Assembly (NCBI GenBank): GCA_002869845.2
Contig: NEWS02000004.1
Coordinates: 242,240-301,171, forward strand
Direction of reading: 5' to 3'
Length of the DNA: 58,932 bases
DNA from: Nitrospira sp. CG24B
GTDB taxonomy: Bacteria > Nitrospirota > Nitrospiria > Nitrospirales > Nitrospiraceae
How positions within the stretch are numbered: the first letter of the stretch is position 1; each line of letters opens with the position of its first letter. A model generated the notes under the pieces. That model was not told the origin of the DNA. It made no database searches and saw only the letters and a list, made by a program, of their open reading frames with translations. The translations under genes were made by a program, and so were the position numbers. Below, piece after piece: positions 44,830 through 53,300 of the stretch.

Positions 44830-45039
44830 GCCCACATTATTCATGACCGCTTCTACTGCAACCGCCGATACGCCGCTGCGACCAGCTTGGCCGCGAGCGT
44901 TGCGCGGCCAGCGGGCGGGCTCGCCCCTCACGACCTCGACGTACTGTTTCAAGTACGCCTTGGTCTCTCGTGCCTCCGCACGCCCATCTCGCCTGGCGTC
45001 TTGTCGGTTTCGTCACGAACCGTCATGAATAATGCGGGC
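44830..45039. mobile_element. 210-bp TIR-flanked element, MITE- or REP-like
   Basis: Terminal inverted repeats of 18 bp with one mismatch lie at 44830-44847 (GCCCACATTATTCATGAC) and 45022-45039. Inside are three hairpins: TGGCCGCG/CGCGGCCA at 44888-44910, GGGCG/CGCCC at 44913-44926, and CGTACT/AGTACG at 44940-44957. No coding sequence is supported. The 210-bp size, TIRs and strong folding suggest a non-autonomous mobile element. Confidence 0.75.
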
Positions 45040-45105
45040 TGGTATTGCCTGATGCCGATTCCCCAGCACCAGGCTAACTCCGGGCTGCCGCTTCTATCCT
45101 CCACT

Positions 45106-45684
45106 TCACTGAACATTAGCAGAGCGACCCTGAGCGATCGCGTGCAGCTGCGCCTCGCTCCATTGCTGGAGTACCTGATGATCTCTATTGAGGAGACGCA
45201 CACCACCATCAGCTGAATACTCCGCTTCCGAAAGTAGGTTTCCGTGTTCATCAACTAGGCGATAGCCTGTCGGACTCGCGACGATTGTGGCACGGCGTTC
45301 GACGATACCATGACGTTCATAGGTCACGGTTGCGCCACCCTCTGAAGGAGTCCATCGAATCGTGGTATCACCCAAGATGGTGACCTTTGTGCCGTCACTG
45401 CCCATGTCAGAAGCCTTGATGGGGCTTTCCCCGGTCCAGAAATGCATCGAGTTAAAGATAAACGTGTCCAACAACGCCGAGAACATATAGGCCGGGATGA
45501 TCAGCATGCCGAAGAAGACGATTTCTTTCATCCATTTGTCGTTGACTTGACCGCTGCCTTTGATATTGCTGTTCCAGTGATAGACATTCTTCGTGAGATT
45601 GAACGGGCCGTAGCAGGCAGTACTCATCGTCATCACACCCAGCAACACCGTCGCGGCAACAATACGACGACCGACCGTATTCAT
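45106..45684 (-). CDS. DUF3332 family membrane/lipoprotein
   Basis: The 192-residue protein starts at ATG 45684 with AAAGGAGAAAGTG upstream. It has a lipoprotein-like signal ending in MSTAC (Cys24), then YGPFNLTKNVYHWN, and a central hydrophobic helix (VFFGMLIIPAYMFSALL). The C-terminal half is polar (TVTYERHGIVERRATI). This is the DUF3332 pattern. Function unknown. The gene end lies 67 bp from the TIR element. Confidence 0.87.
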   Translation of the reverse strand: MNTVGRRIVAATVLLGVMTMSTACYGPFNLTKNVYHWNSNIKGSGQVNDKWMKEIVFFGMLIIPAYMFSALLDTFIFNSMHFWTGESPIKASDMGSDGTKVTILGDTTIRWTPSEGGATVTYERHGIVERRATIVASPTGYRLVDEHGNLLSEAEYSADGGVRLLNRDHQVLQQWSEAQLHAIAQGRSANVQ

Positions 45685-45737
45685 CACTTTCTCCTTTCGT
45701 CAGAATGATCGTGCTGTCTCATTCATGGTGAAAACTC

Positions 45738-46277
45738 TCATCTAGCACAGTGTCTTATCGCGCACAACCGTTTAGGCGAAGGAACCCGATCCTCCAACGT
45801 GATGTGTTTCGCCGACCGGTGAATTCCAATCGTGACCTTTCCCACCATGCGTGGCAATGTGAATCGCTTCGGCCCCGCCGATCCGGGATTGAACAACAGC
45901 GTATCACCAAACCATTCATTCTTGGGTTGGTGGGTGTGGCCAAAAATACAAATGTCTGGTCTGGTACGATCGAGAAACGCTCTTCCATCTTCGGTCAACT
46001 TTCCCGCTTCAAACACGACATGCCGGATCGCGATGCGGAAACCATTCAGCTTGATGATTGCTTCAGCCGGAAAGCCGCTCTCTTCATACCCATCCACATT
46101 GCCGGACACGGCTGTCACGGGAGCAATCATCTCAAGTTGTTCGATAACCGATCGTCTCCCGATATCGCCGGCATGGATAATAAGATCCACGCCACGAAAG
46201 TGTCGCCTGATCGCTGGATCGAACAGGCTATGCGTATCGGCAATGACACCGAGACGGATCGCCCGCACAGGAATCAT
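45738..46277 (-). CDS. YfcE/MJ0936-type metallophosphoesterase
   Basis: The 179-residue protein has the calcineurin-like metal motifs: IADTHSLFD (DxH), LIIHAGDIG (GDx), SGNVDG (GNxD) and FGHTHQPKN (GHTH). This gives the full dinuclear metal set. The start overlaps the M48 gene stop by 4 bp (ATGA), so translation is coupled. It is a phosphodiesterase with unknown substrate. Confidence 0.92.
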   Translation of the reverse strand: MIPVRAIRLGVIADTHSLFDPAIRRHFRGVDLIIHAGDIGRRSVIEQLEMIAPVTAVSGNVDGYEESGFPAEAIIKLNGFRIAIRHVVFEAGKLTEDGRAFLDRTRPDICIFGHTHQPKNEWFGDTLLFNPGSAGPKRFTLPRMVGKVTIGIHRSAKHITLEDRVPSPKRLCAIRHCAR

Positions 46278-47422
46278 GGAGGGGTGCTAGGCAGTGCGCC
46301 CTGCGAGGCGCGGACTTTGGTCCACTCGAATGTGAAGGGTTCGAGGCTCTGTTTCGGCATCTCTGCCAGCTGTGTCTTGAGGCGCTCGGCTCTGGCATTG
46401 CTCATCGGATGAGTGGAAAGCCACTCGACCCGTCCCTCGTCCTTTTCCGCCAGCCGTTGAAAGAATGTGATCATGCCGGACGGATCGATCTTTGCGCGAT
46501 AGAGCAACTCAAGGCCGGTGAGATCCGCTTCCGTCTCCTGCGCGCGACCGAACTTCAGCGTCATCAATTCAACACCGAGCTGCTTCATCACCCCGCCCAA
46601 TCCCGGCGGATTCCCCAGCACAATCGACACGACGGCCACAAAACCCAGTTGCTTGATAATGCGTTCGAGTCCGTGCCGCTGCAGCACGTGGTTCAGCTCG
46701 TGCGCGAGTACCCCGGCGACCTCCTCACCACTCTCCGCTTTTTTCATCAGTCCGGTGAAGACGACGATGTAGCCGCCTGGCAGGGCAAACGCATTCACCA
46801 CATCACTCTTCACGACGGTGATCTCGAAAGTGTAGGGGTTCTCCGGAATCTGGCCGGTCAGGCGATGGATCATCTCGTTGACCGCATCCACCGCTGGGCC
46901 TTCTTTCATCACATCCTGATGAGCCAGAAAGTCATGATAGGTCGACTCGCCCAGCTTCCGTTCCCACTCGACAGGAATTCGATCGACGGCGAGTTCAACC
47001 AGCACGTCACTCCCAAACCACAGTCCGAGCACGACAACCAAGAGGGCGCCTCCGACAAGACTCCACACCATTCGATGCCGTTGCCGCACCTGACGGACTT
47101 GTTCAGCGGCTCGTTCGAGCGGCTGGCTCAGATGATCAGGAGCCGCTTGCCGGAAGGCACGAATCACGTCGGGGCTTTTGAGATAGAGTGTCCGCTGCCC
47201 TGTCGGCCCCACCCATGTGGCCACGAGCTGATCATGATCCAGCCCTCCTGCGGAGACGGTCAGTTCGGAAAATCTCAAGGATTCCGATCGGCGCTCGGCT
47301 TCATCACGATCAGGGAAAAACGTGATCGTCAGTCCATGGTCTTCGACATGAACCAGGCAAGGGGCGCCGCTGGGTGGCAATTCTTCGCTGAAACAGAGCG
47401 CGTTGGGAGTGCTTTCTACCAT
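46274..47422 (-). CDS. M48 family metallopeptidase, membrane-anchored
   Basis: The 382-residue protein has a soluble N-terminal domain of about 115 residues, one membrane helix (residues 119-136) and a periplasmic zinc protease domain. The zinc motif HELNH is at residues 241-245, followed by ETEADLTGLELLY, with the third ligand Glu, and a C-terminal region. This resembles BepA-like or Oma1-like M48 proteases that process outer membrane or lipoproteins. The N-terminal domain before the membrane helix is unusual. Overlaps the phosphoesterase gene. Confidence 0.88.
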   Translation of the reverse strand: MVESTPNALCFSEELPPSGAPCLVHVEDHGLTITFFPDRDEAERRSESLRFSELTVSAGGLDHDQLVATWVGPTGQRTLYLKSPDVIRAFRQAAPDHLSQPLERAAEQVRQVRQRHRMVWSLVGGALLVVVLGLWFGSDVLVELAVDRIPVEWERKLGESTYHDFLAHQDVMKEGPAVDAVNEMIHRLTGQIPENPYTFEITVVKSDVVNAFALPGGYIVVFTGLMKKAESGEEVAGVLAHELNHVLQRHGLERIIKQLGFVAVVSIVLGNPPGLGGVMKQLGVELMTLKFGRAQETEADLTGLELLYRAKIDPSGMITFFQRLAEKDEGRVEWLSTHPMSNARAERLKTQLAEMPKQSLEPFTFEWTKVRASQGALPSTPP

Positions 47423-47601
47423 GGCATGCCATGCGGCAGTTCAAAATGGCTATCGACGAGGACGCAGGCGAGGGGCAAACGGAGGCGTGACGGTTTCCAC
47501 CCTCCCACCCCGAGCTGCCAAGAGAACTCCTTCCTCCTTTGGGGTACGATGACGATTTCCTGCGAGCTGAGAACAAAGTTGGCGGCCATTTTCAGCTACC
47601 G

Positions 47602-48285
47602 CTACTGACTAACTGGAATGAACTGTCGTACCCATGCGCCGAAACTGCCCGGATTGCGGCTCTGGATATACACGAGACCCGGTCCGCGAAATCGGCAGAC
47701 AAAGCCCTCGCCCGACGTGAAGCTGGCCACCCAGCCGGACGTCGCTTTTTCGATGTTGTATGAGGTGGTGGTCGACCAGGCCACCAGATGGCTATTATCC
47801 ACGATATATTCTTGACCCGGTTTCAACTCGATCTTGTGAATGGCTCCGAAGCTGTTCAGGGCGAGCATCCCCTTCCCGCTCATTTTCAAGATGAAGAACC
47901 CCTCCCCGCCCAGCAATCCCCGGCTCATGCTCTGCATTTGGCTGTCGATGACAACCCCCTCCGCACCCGCCAGAAATCCATCCTTCTGCACCATATACTC
48001 GTTCACGCCATCGAGATCCAGAACGACAACCTCGCCCGGCACGGTCGGCGCGAGCAACACTTCGCCGGCGCCTCGACTGGCCCGCAACGTCTGGAAGAAG
48101 AATTTTTCTCCTGTCAGGAACTTTCGTGATAGCGCTCCTAAAAACCCTCCCTCCATCTTGCTTTCAATATCGATGGTCGGCGAACAGGCCACCATCGCGC
48201 CCGACTCAGCCTTGATGTGCTCTCCTTCGGCCAGCTCCACACGCACCATCGGGAATGCACCGGGATATAGAATTTCACTCTTCAT
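47602..48285 (-). CDS. AIM24/TIGR00266 family protein
   Basis: The 227-residue protein has the TIGR00266 pattern: EHIKAESGAMVACSPTIDIE, FFQTLRASRGAGEVLLAP, FLAGAEGVVIDSQ, GKGMLALNSFGAIHKIEL and GPGLVYIQSRNPG near the end. The fold is an all-beta double barrel. GGGAGGTCAATCC precedes the ATG. Function in bacteria is unknown; it may bind lipid or RNA. It stands alone between the M48 gene and the four-helix bundle gene. Confidence 0.92.
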   Translation of the reverse strand: MKSEILYPGAFPMVRVELAEGEHIKAESGAMVACSPTIDIESKMEGGFLGALSRKFLTGEKFFFQTLRASRGAGEVLLAPTVPGEVVVLDLDGVNEYMVQKDGFLAGAEGVVIDSQMQSMSRGLLGGEGFFILKMSGKGMLALNSFGAIHKIELKPGQEYIVDNSHLVAWSTTTSYNIEKATSGWVASFTSGEGFVCRFRGPGLVYIQSRNPGSFGAWVRQFIPVSQ

Positions 48286-48320
48286 TGGATTGACCTCCCA
48301 ACTGACGTAAAGGGGTTAGG

Positions 48321-48786
48321 CGTGAGGGGTAAGGCGATATGGACAACCAGATTACGCCTTCGTATTCCCGCTTTTCACAATATTGCTTTTCTGATGACGG
48401 ATAAGGCCGCTTAGCATCTTGTCGATCCGCTCCATTCTTCTATAAATGATTGCCCAATTGTCCTGCGCAAGATACCCCAACCTTTTTGCAAGTTCGAGGT
48501 GTGTATCCAATTCACTAAGCGACCCTTGGGCCATGTGCAGATAATTGATGAACTCCTTTTTCGTTTGACGGCCAGCACCTTCAGCGATGTTACTGGGAAC
48601 ACTGGCAAGAGCCCGCCTCACTTGATCCGTCAAACCATACCGTTCTGCCTTCGGAAATGAATCGGTCACGTGGTAAACCAGAACCGCCAATTCCATCGCA
48701 GCATTCCAAAGATCCAACTTCTTGTGCGGCTTATCCATAATCTTGGCTATTCTAGCCGTCTAAGCCCTTACGCCTTACCCCTCACG
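48321..48786. repeat. Inverted repeats flanking the four-helix-bundle gene
   Basis: A perfect 16-bp inverted repeat, CGTGAGGGGTAAGGCG at 48321-48336 and its complement at 48771-48786, bounds a 466-bp segment that holds only the four-helix-bundle gene. The repeat may mark an inserted cassette or be a dispersed low-complexity repeat. Target-site duplication was not seen. Confidence 0.6.
48352..48738 (-). CDS. Four-helix-bundle protein (23S rRNA intervening-sequence type)
   Basis: The 128-residue protein matches the four-helix-bundle family: KLDLWNAAMELAVLVYHVT, FPKAERYGLTDQVRRALASV, NIAEGAGRQTKKEFINYL and AQGSLSELDTHLELA. Members occur within rRNA intervening sequences and as scattered single genes. 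The C-terminus is basic (KSNIVKSGNTKA). It is bounded on both sides by inverted repeats, which suggests insertion as a unit. Function unknown; no ribosome site of quality was noted. Confidence 0.9.
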   Translation of the reverse strand: MDKPHKKLDLWNAAMELAVLVYHVTDSFPKAERYGLTDQVRRALASVPSNIAEGAGRQTKKEFINYLHMAQGSLSELDTHLELAKRLGYLAQDNWAIIYRRMERIDKMLSGLIRHQKSNIVKSGNTKA

Positions 48787-48790
48787 GCCC

Positions 48791-50236
48791 TCACCCCGCT
48801 ATCCACCCATAGACCCGACGGCTCGGCTCCGGCCCTTCCTCCAGATAACTCATTCTCAGCCGGCCCAAGGCGTCATTCGGAACCTCCCGTCGTTTAGCTT
48901 CGACATCGACCCCAAACACTCTGGCCGAGTTGAATCCAAACACCTGTTCCTTCGCCCGCCTCGTCAACGGCTGATACTGATGCTTCTCGATCAACTGGTC
49001 AGGGATCTGGAATCGCCGAAAGGCTTCAATCTGCCATTGCGGCGTTCCATACCAGATCGAGTCGGTTCCCCACAGGACGTGATCCATGCCGAACGAGCGG
49101 ATAATCTGCCCCAGTAGATGCGCGCAGATCAATGGGTATGTCGTCACCAGTTGCGCAAAGGTCGAACCCAACTCCATGTAGATATTGGAGAGACCCGGCT
49201 CCTGCTCCTTCATCCGGCAGAACTCCGTGGTCCAGGGGATTTCACCGGTCTTCGCAAATATTTGTTCGATCGAAGCCACGCCCCGAAACCCGGCGTGATA
49301 CACCATAAAGTTGAGATCCGGGAAGTCTTTGGCCGCCTTGATCAGATCTCGTGGATGGTTGTAGTCCGGCACAGGCCCCAGGGGCAATCCCTTGTGGACG
49401 CAGATCCGCTTTACGTTGAGCTTACGCGCCTGCTCCAACATCGGATAGGCGATGTGCTCATCGTCCATGCGCCAGCCTCGGTCGAATCCCTTCGGACAGG
49501 AACCGGTGTAACATTTCCAGGCATCGACCTTGAGGGTTTCCGCCTGCATGGCCATGAATTCCAAATCTGCCGCACCGAGTTGGGGGGTCGCCAGACCATG
49601 GGCCAACATCCGTTGCGACCCGGCCAACCGATTGATCTCGTCACGAATGTGGGCCATTTCTCTTGGCGGAACGACGGCTTCCTGCGGATAGGGCCCTGGC
49701 GGTGTGCTGATCAAGCCGATGGTCGTCTCGCTGTCTAAAAACACTTCCTTCACAAAATTCTTCCATGACAGATCATCGAGCGTGCCTCGATCACCAGCCA
49801 GTTTCGGATTGAGCCCCATCTCGCGCATGTACTTTCTCAACGACAGCAGAGCTTGTTTCGACACGGCTCCCTTCCGATTGGCTTCGGCATCGGAGGGATC
49901 GTAATGAGAACTCACATAGTGTGTCTGCACATCAAAAATAAAATATGGATTTCCCTGCTGCTCGGCGAACGCCGTTGTTTCGAACAGCTCGATGTCCCCG
50001 ATAGTGAAAAATCGCCCGAATACGGAATTCATGGCCAGGAGCGCGGCCGCCATACCACCCGTCGTTCGTACAAACTCCCGGCGTGTGATTCCTTGCCGAG
50101 AGGCCGCCTTTTCCACTAGTTCTCCAGCGACGTGCTCGACGCGAGCCTGCTCAGCCGTTTGACCAATCGGGAAAAACTCTTCGTTGGATACGATCTGCGT
50201 CGGAAGAGACGTCGGAAACGTCATCCCCTTCTTCAT
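48791..50236 (-). CDS. Amidohydrolase family protein with Tat-like signal
   Basis: The 481-residue protein has an N-terminal extension of about 50 residues, then TRREFVRTTGGMAAALLA, a twin-arginine signal, so export is likely. The mature domain resembles COG2159 amidohydrolase-2 proteins (YFIFDVQTHYV, FMVYHAGFRG, VLWGTDSIWYG). The usual first metal motif DxHxH appears as DVQTH, with Gln in place of the first His. The later His residues and the Asp in WGTDS are present. Activity may be changed. Substrate unknown. Confidence 0.8.
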   Translation of the reverse strand: MKKGMTFPTSLPTQIVSNEEFFPIGQTAEQARVEHVAGELVEKAASRQGITRREFVRTTGGMAAALLAMNSVFGRFFTIGDIELFETTAFAEQQGNPYFIFDVQTHYVSSHYDPSDAEANRKGAVSKQALLSLRKYMREMGLNPKLAGDRGTLDDLSWKNFVKEVFLDSETTIGLISTPPGPYPQEAVVPPREMAHIRDEINRLAGSQRMLAHGLATPQLGAADLEFMAMQAETLKVDAWKCYTGSCPKGFDRGWRMDDEHIAYPMLEQARKLNVKRICVHKGLPLGPVPDYNHPRDLIKAAKDFPDLNFMVYHAGFRGVASIEQIFAKTGEIPWTTEFCRMKEQEPGLSNIYMELGSTFAQLVTTYPLICAHLLGQIIRSFGMDHVLWGTDSIWYGTPQWQIEAFRRFQIPDQLIEKHQYQPLTRRAKEQVFGFNSARVFGVDVEAKRREVPNDALGRLRMSYLEEGPEPSRRVYGWIAG

Positions 50237-50374
50237 GGAAAAACCTCATGCCATTGTTTCGGTGAATGCCCCATGGTGCCTCTTCAGCTCGGCGAAACCC
50301 GCTGATTGTGTGAGATACTCAACCCGCTGTCAAGCAAGCGATGCCGGGACAGACGGGGAGAAACGGAAACGGAC

Positions 50375-53300
50375 TTATCGGGGCTTGGAGGAAGAGGCTG
50401 AGGATTTCACCGGAGCGACAGACGTGTGGCCAACAGGAATCTCTACCACCACATCGGACTGGGGATCGGCATCTTGATCTTTCCCGTCGTGTCCCACACT
50501 GTAGAGGACGCCTTTTTTCATGTTCATGAGCATTGGCAATCCCGTGTAGGGGTCATACAGGCTTTGCCCTGCCTTCGCGATCCGAGTGGCAAGATCACCA
50601 TCAGCGGAGCCACGCCTGAGCCAAGCTTGTACACTGGCAAGCCGAAGGTGGGCATCTGTGTCAACCACGAATCCGTTGTACAGATCCCATGGAGCAAGCG
50701 GCTCAAGACCGACGATGTTCTCGATCGGGTTGGTGAGATAATCCATCACGCCAGAGGCTGGGAAACGGATATGTTCTTTCCACTTCGGCAACGAACCATA
50801 CCGCTCTTCGCCGACAGCCTTGTACGACGCGTCATAATATTCCGCATAGGCATTGAGACGGCGTTGCATCGGCAAGGGAAGCGCCGATGCCACCATGGTG
50901 TACACCGGCAGTTCTTCGGCTCTCGCTGTTTTCAACTGAGTCTCGTATGTCTTCGCGGCAACGACCAGCTCGCTTTGCATGGGCCAACGCATCGAGAGTT
51001 CGCCTTGATCAAGCGGGCGAAGAACTTTAGTGACGCGCCCCAGGTATTTTCCGTCAAAGTTGGAGCCTACGAGTAACCCCGAGGCGACGGCAATGTCATC
51101 ATTGATCGCCTGTAGTGCCAGCATTTTCACCGCTAAAGTCTTCGCCTGACTCAGAACGATGCGCCACGCTTCCATATCCGTCTCAAGTCGGTCGATGCCG
51201 AGATCGGTACCCTGCAGAAATCCATCCGCCACATGGAGCTGGTGGGCGAAGACCATCGCAGTACAAGGCGGACTCACCGTTTGGCCATATCCCCAATCTT
51301 CAAAGGGAAGTTTTTGCCACTGGCTATACCGATTGAGCGCCGACTCATGCTGATTGCCCCATTCCTTGATGGTCTGCTGATGGGACTTGAACGCCCCGAC
51401 AGGATCTGAACTGCGAATCCACCCGCGCATAACATTGGCTGAGGCATTCACTCCCTCGACCGTCCCCGAGCCTGAGCTCCCCAAACATGCGAGCGCCAAC
51501 TTGCCATCATGGGTCTCAGGCTTCCGATCGTATCCCGTCTGTATTGGATCGTGACCGACCGACACGTCAAACCCGAGGAGAAACAAGTAGCCGTTCTTCT
51601 TGAAATCCGACAGTGTCCGTTGAGGAGTAGTCGTAAGACTTTGGAATGTTGGAGAGGGTGATTCTTCCATGCTGAGCCAGGTCAGTCCGATGGCACCGAT
51701 CCCTAACGCGATGAGGAGTCCTGAGAGCATCACCAGCCCGACGCACGTCACTACAAGGGCACGCGTAGTCGAAAAACATGAGCTGATAAAACCAGCAATC
51801 GCCGCGCGGGCTCGAATCAGTGTCGAACTGGATTTTCGCCTTGGCTTAGGCGCTGCGACATCTTCTCGCGTTTCAGTCACCCTGACATGTTGAGACGACT
51901 CAAAGAGCACATCAACAGCCGCAGCCACGGACATAGACCGGCCGACGTCCTGCCGCTCTGCGCTCTCCGGCGATACCTGTGCACTTAGAGTGGCCTGTGG
52001 TTGTTCGATGAATCGGATCGATTCTCCTGCTTTGATCCATTCTTCCTGTTCGGGCATCGGTTCAGGAACCGGTGCAGGAATAGGAGCTTGCGCCTCGACA
52101 AACGCCATTGCCTTCGGTTGCGGTTCATCAACCTGCACCTCGGCTGTCTCTCTTGCGCGCTGGGAAGTTTCTCCCATTTCTGGCTGCGATTCTAATATTC
52201 TCTGTTGTGTTCGCAGAGGGGAGGGAGGTGGAATCTCATCGGCTTCCTGGCTCGGTGTCTCGCTGCTAGCTTGTGGTAGAGCGACGGGAGACTCGGGCGT
52301 AGACTCCTGAACGAGGCTCTGATCGGTTGCGATCGCATGTTCCTCTTCCGTGTTCAAGAGGAAGTCATCATCATCCTTCGACGGAACGTCTGAGGGGGAT
52401 GGCACAGCGCCTGCGACTGGTTCACCTGCAAAAACCGGTGCCTCTAGTGCTGCCGCAGGAGCTTCCGGCGGCAGCTCATCGATCGTCGAAGTGCTCATCA
52501 TCCGAAACTGCGGTTCAGACTCTGCTGGAGCGGAGGCCTGTTCGGTCTCAAGTGTGGTGTCTTCCAACTCAGCAGCAATCTCCAGATCGGGCGATACCGG
52601 AATCAGTGGAGTTGGCACAATCGAGAATGAATCCATTTCTTCAACGGACGTATCCGGTGAAGACGGAGGTTGAACCTGGCTTTCGCTCACTGTTGGAGGC
52701 AGTTCTGGTTCAGGTGGATGAGGCAATGGATCTACCGCCAGCTCCAGACTCTCTGTCATTGGAGGATCGACCTGCGCGAGCGGAATCGAAATGACCGACT
52801 CCTGCACGTGATCCCAGGGCATCGGCGCAATTGGAGATCCAGCAGAGGTGCGGTCTCCAAACAACGTTGATTCTTTACGCTCTGGTATTTCGACTGCGCG
52901 GTCTTCTAATACCTGTTCCTGGTGAGATCCCACTGCCGAGGCTGGGGTCGGTGCTTCCCCGACATTCGTCTCGGTAAGTTCCGACGGGGAGCCATGTGCC
53001 GAACGATCGCTTCCCAACTTCCATGCACTATTGAATACAGATTCCCAGGAGAAGCCTGGTTGCTTCCATGGTTCTGAAACCTCATTGCCTGAAACCGACA
53101 CTGGGCTCGATGGGTTAGGTATGCCTGGAGGCTGTTCTGTCACGACCTCCTTCGGTTCAGTCTCGACAGGTTGGAGTAGCGAGGGTTGGCTCTCCTCCGC
53201 CTCTATTGATTGAACGCTCGACTGCTCTGCTCCCGAGAATGCAGGCGCTGATATCTCTTCAACCTGGGATGCCGGCATGACACTGGTATCTTCGGAGAAC

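Noticed and set aside
46409..47608. 399-codon plus-strand reading frame opposite the M48 protease
   Set aside because: Antisense to a zinc protease with intact motifs; no domain is seen in the translated sequence.
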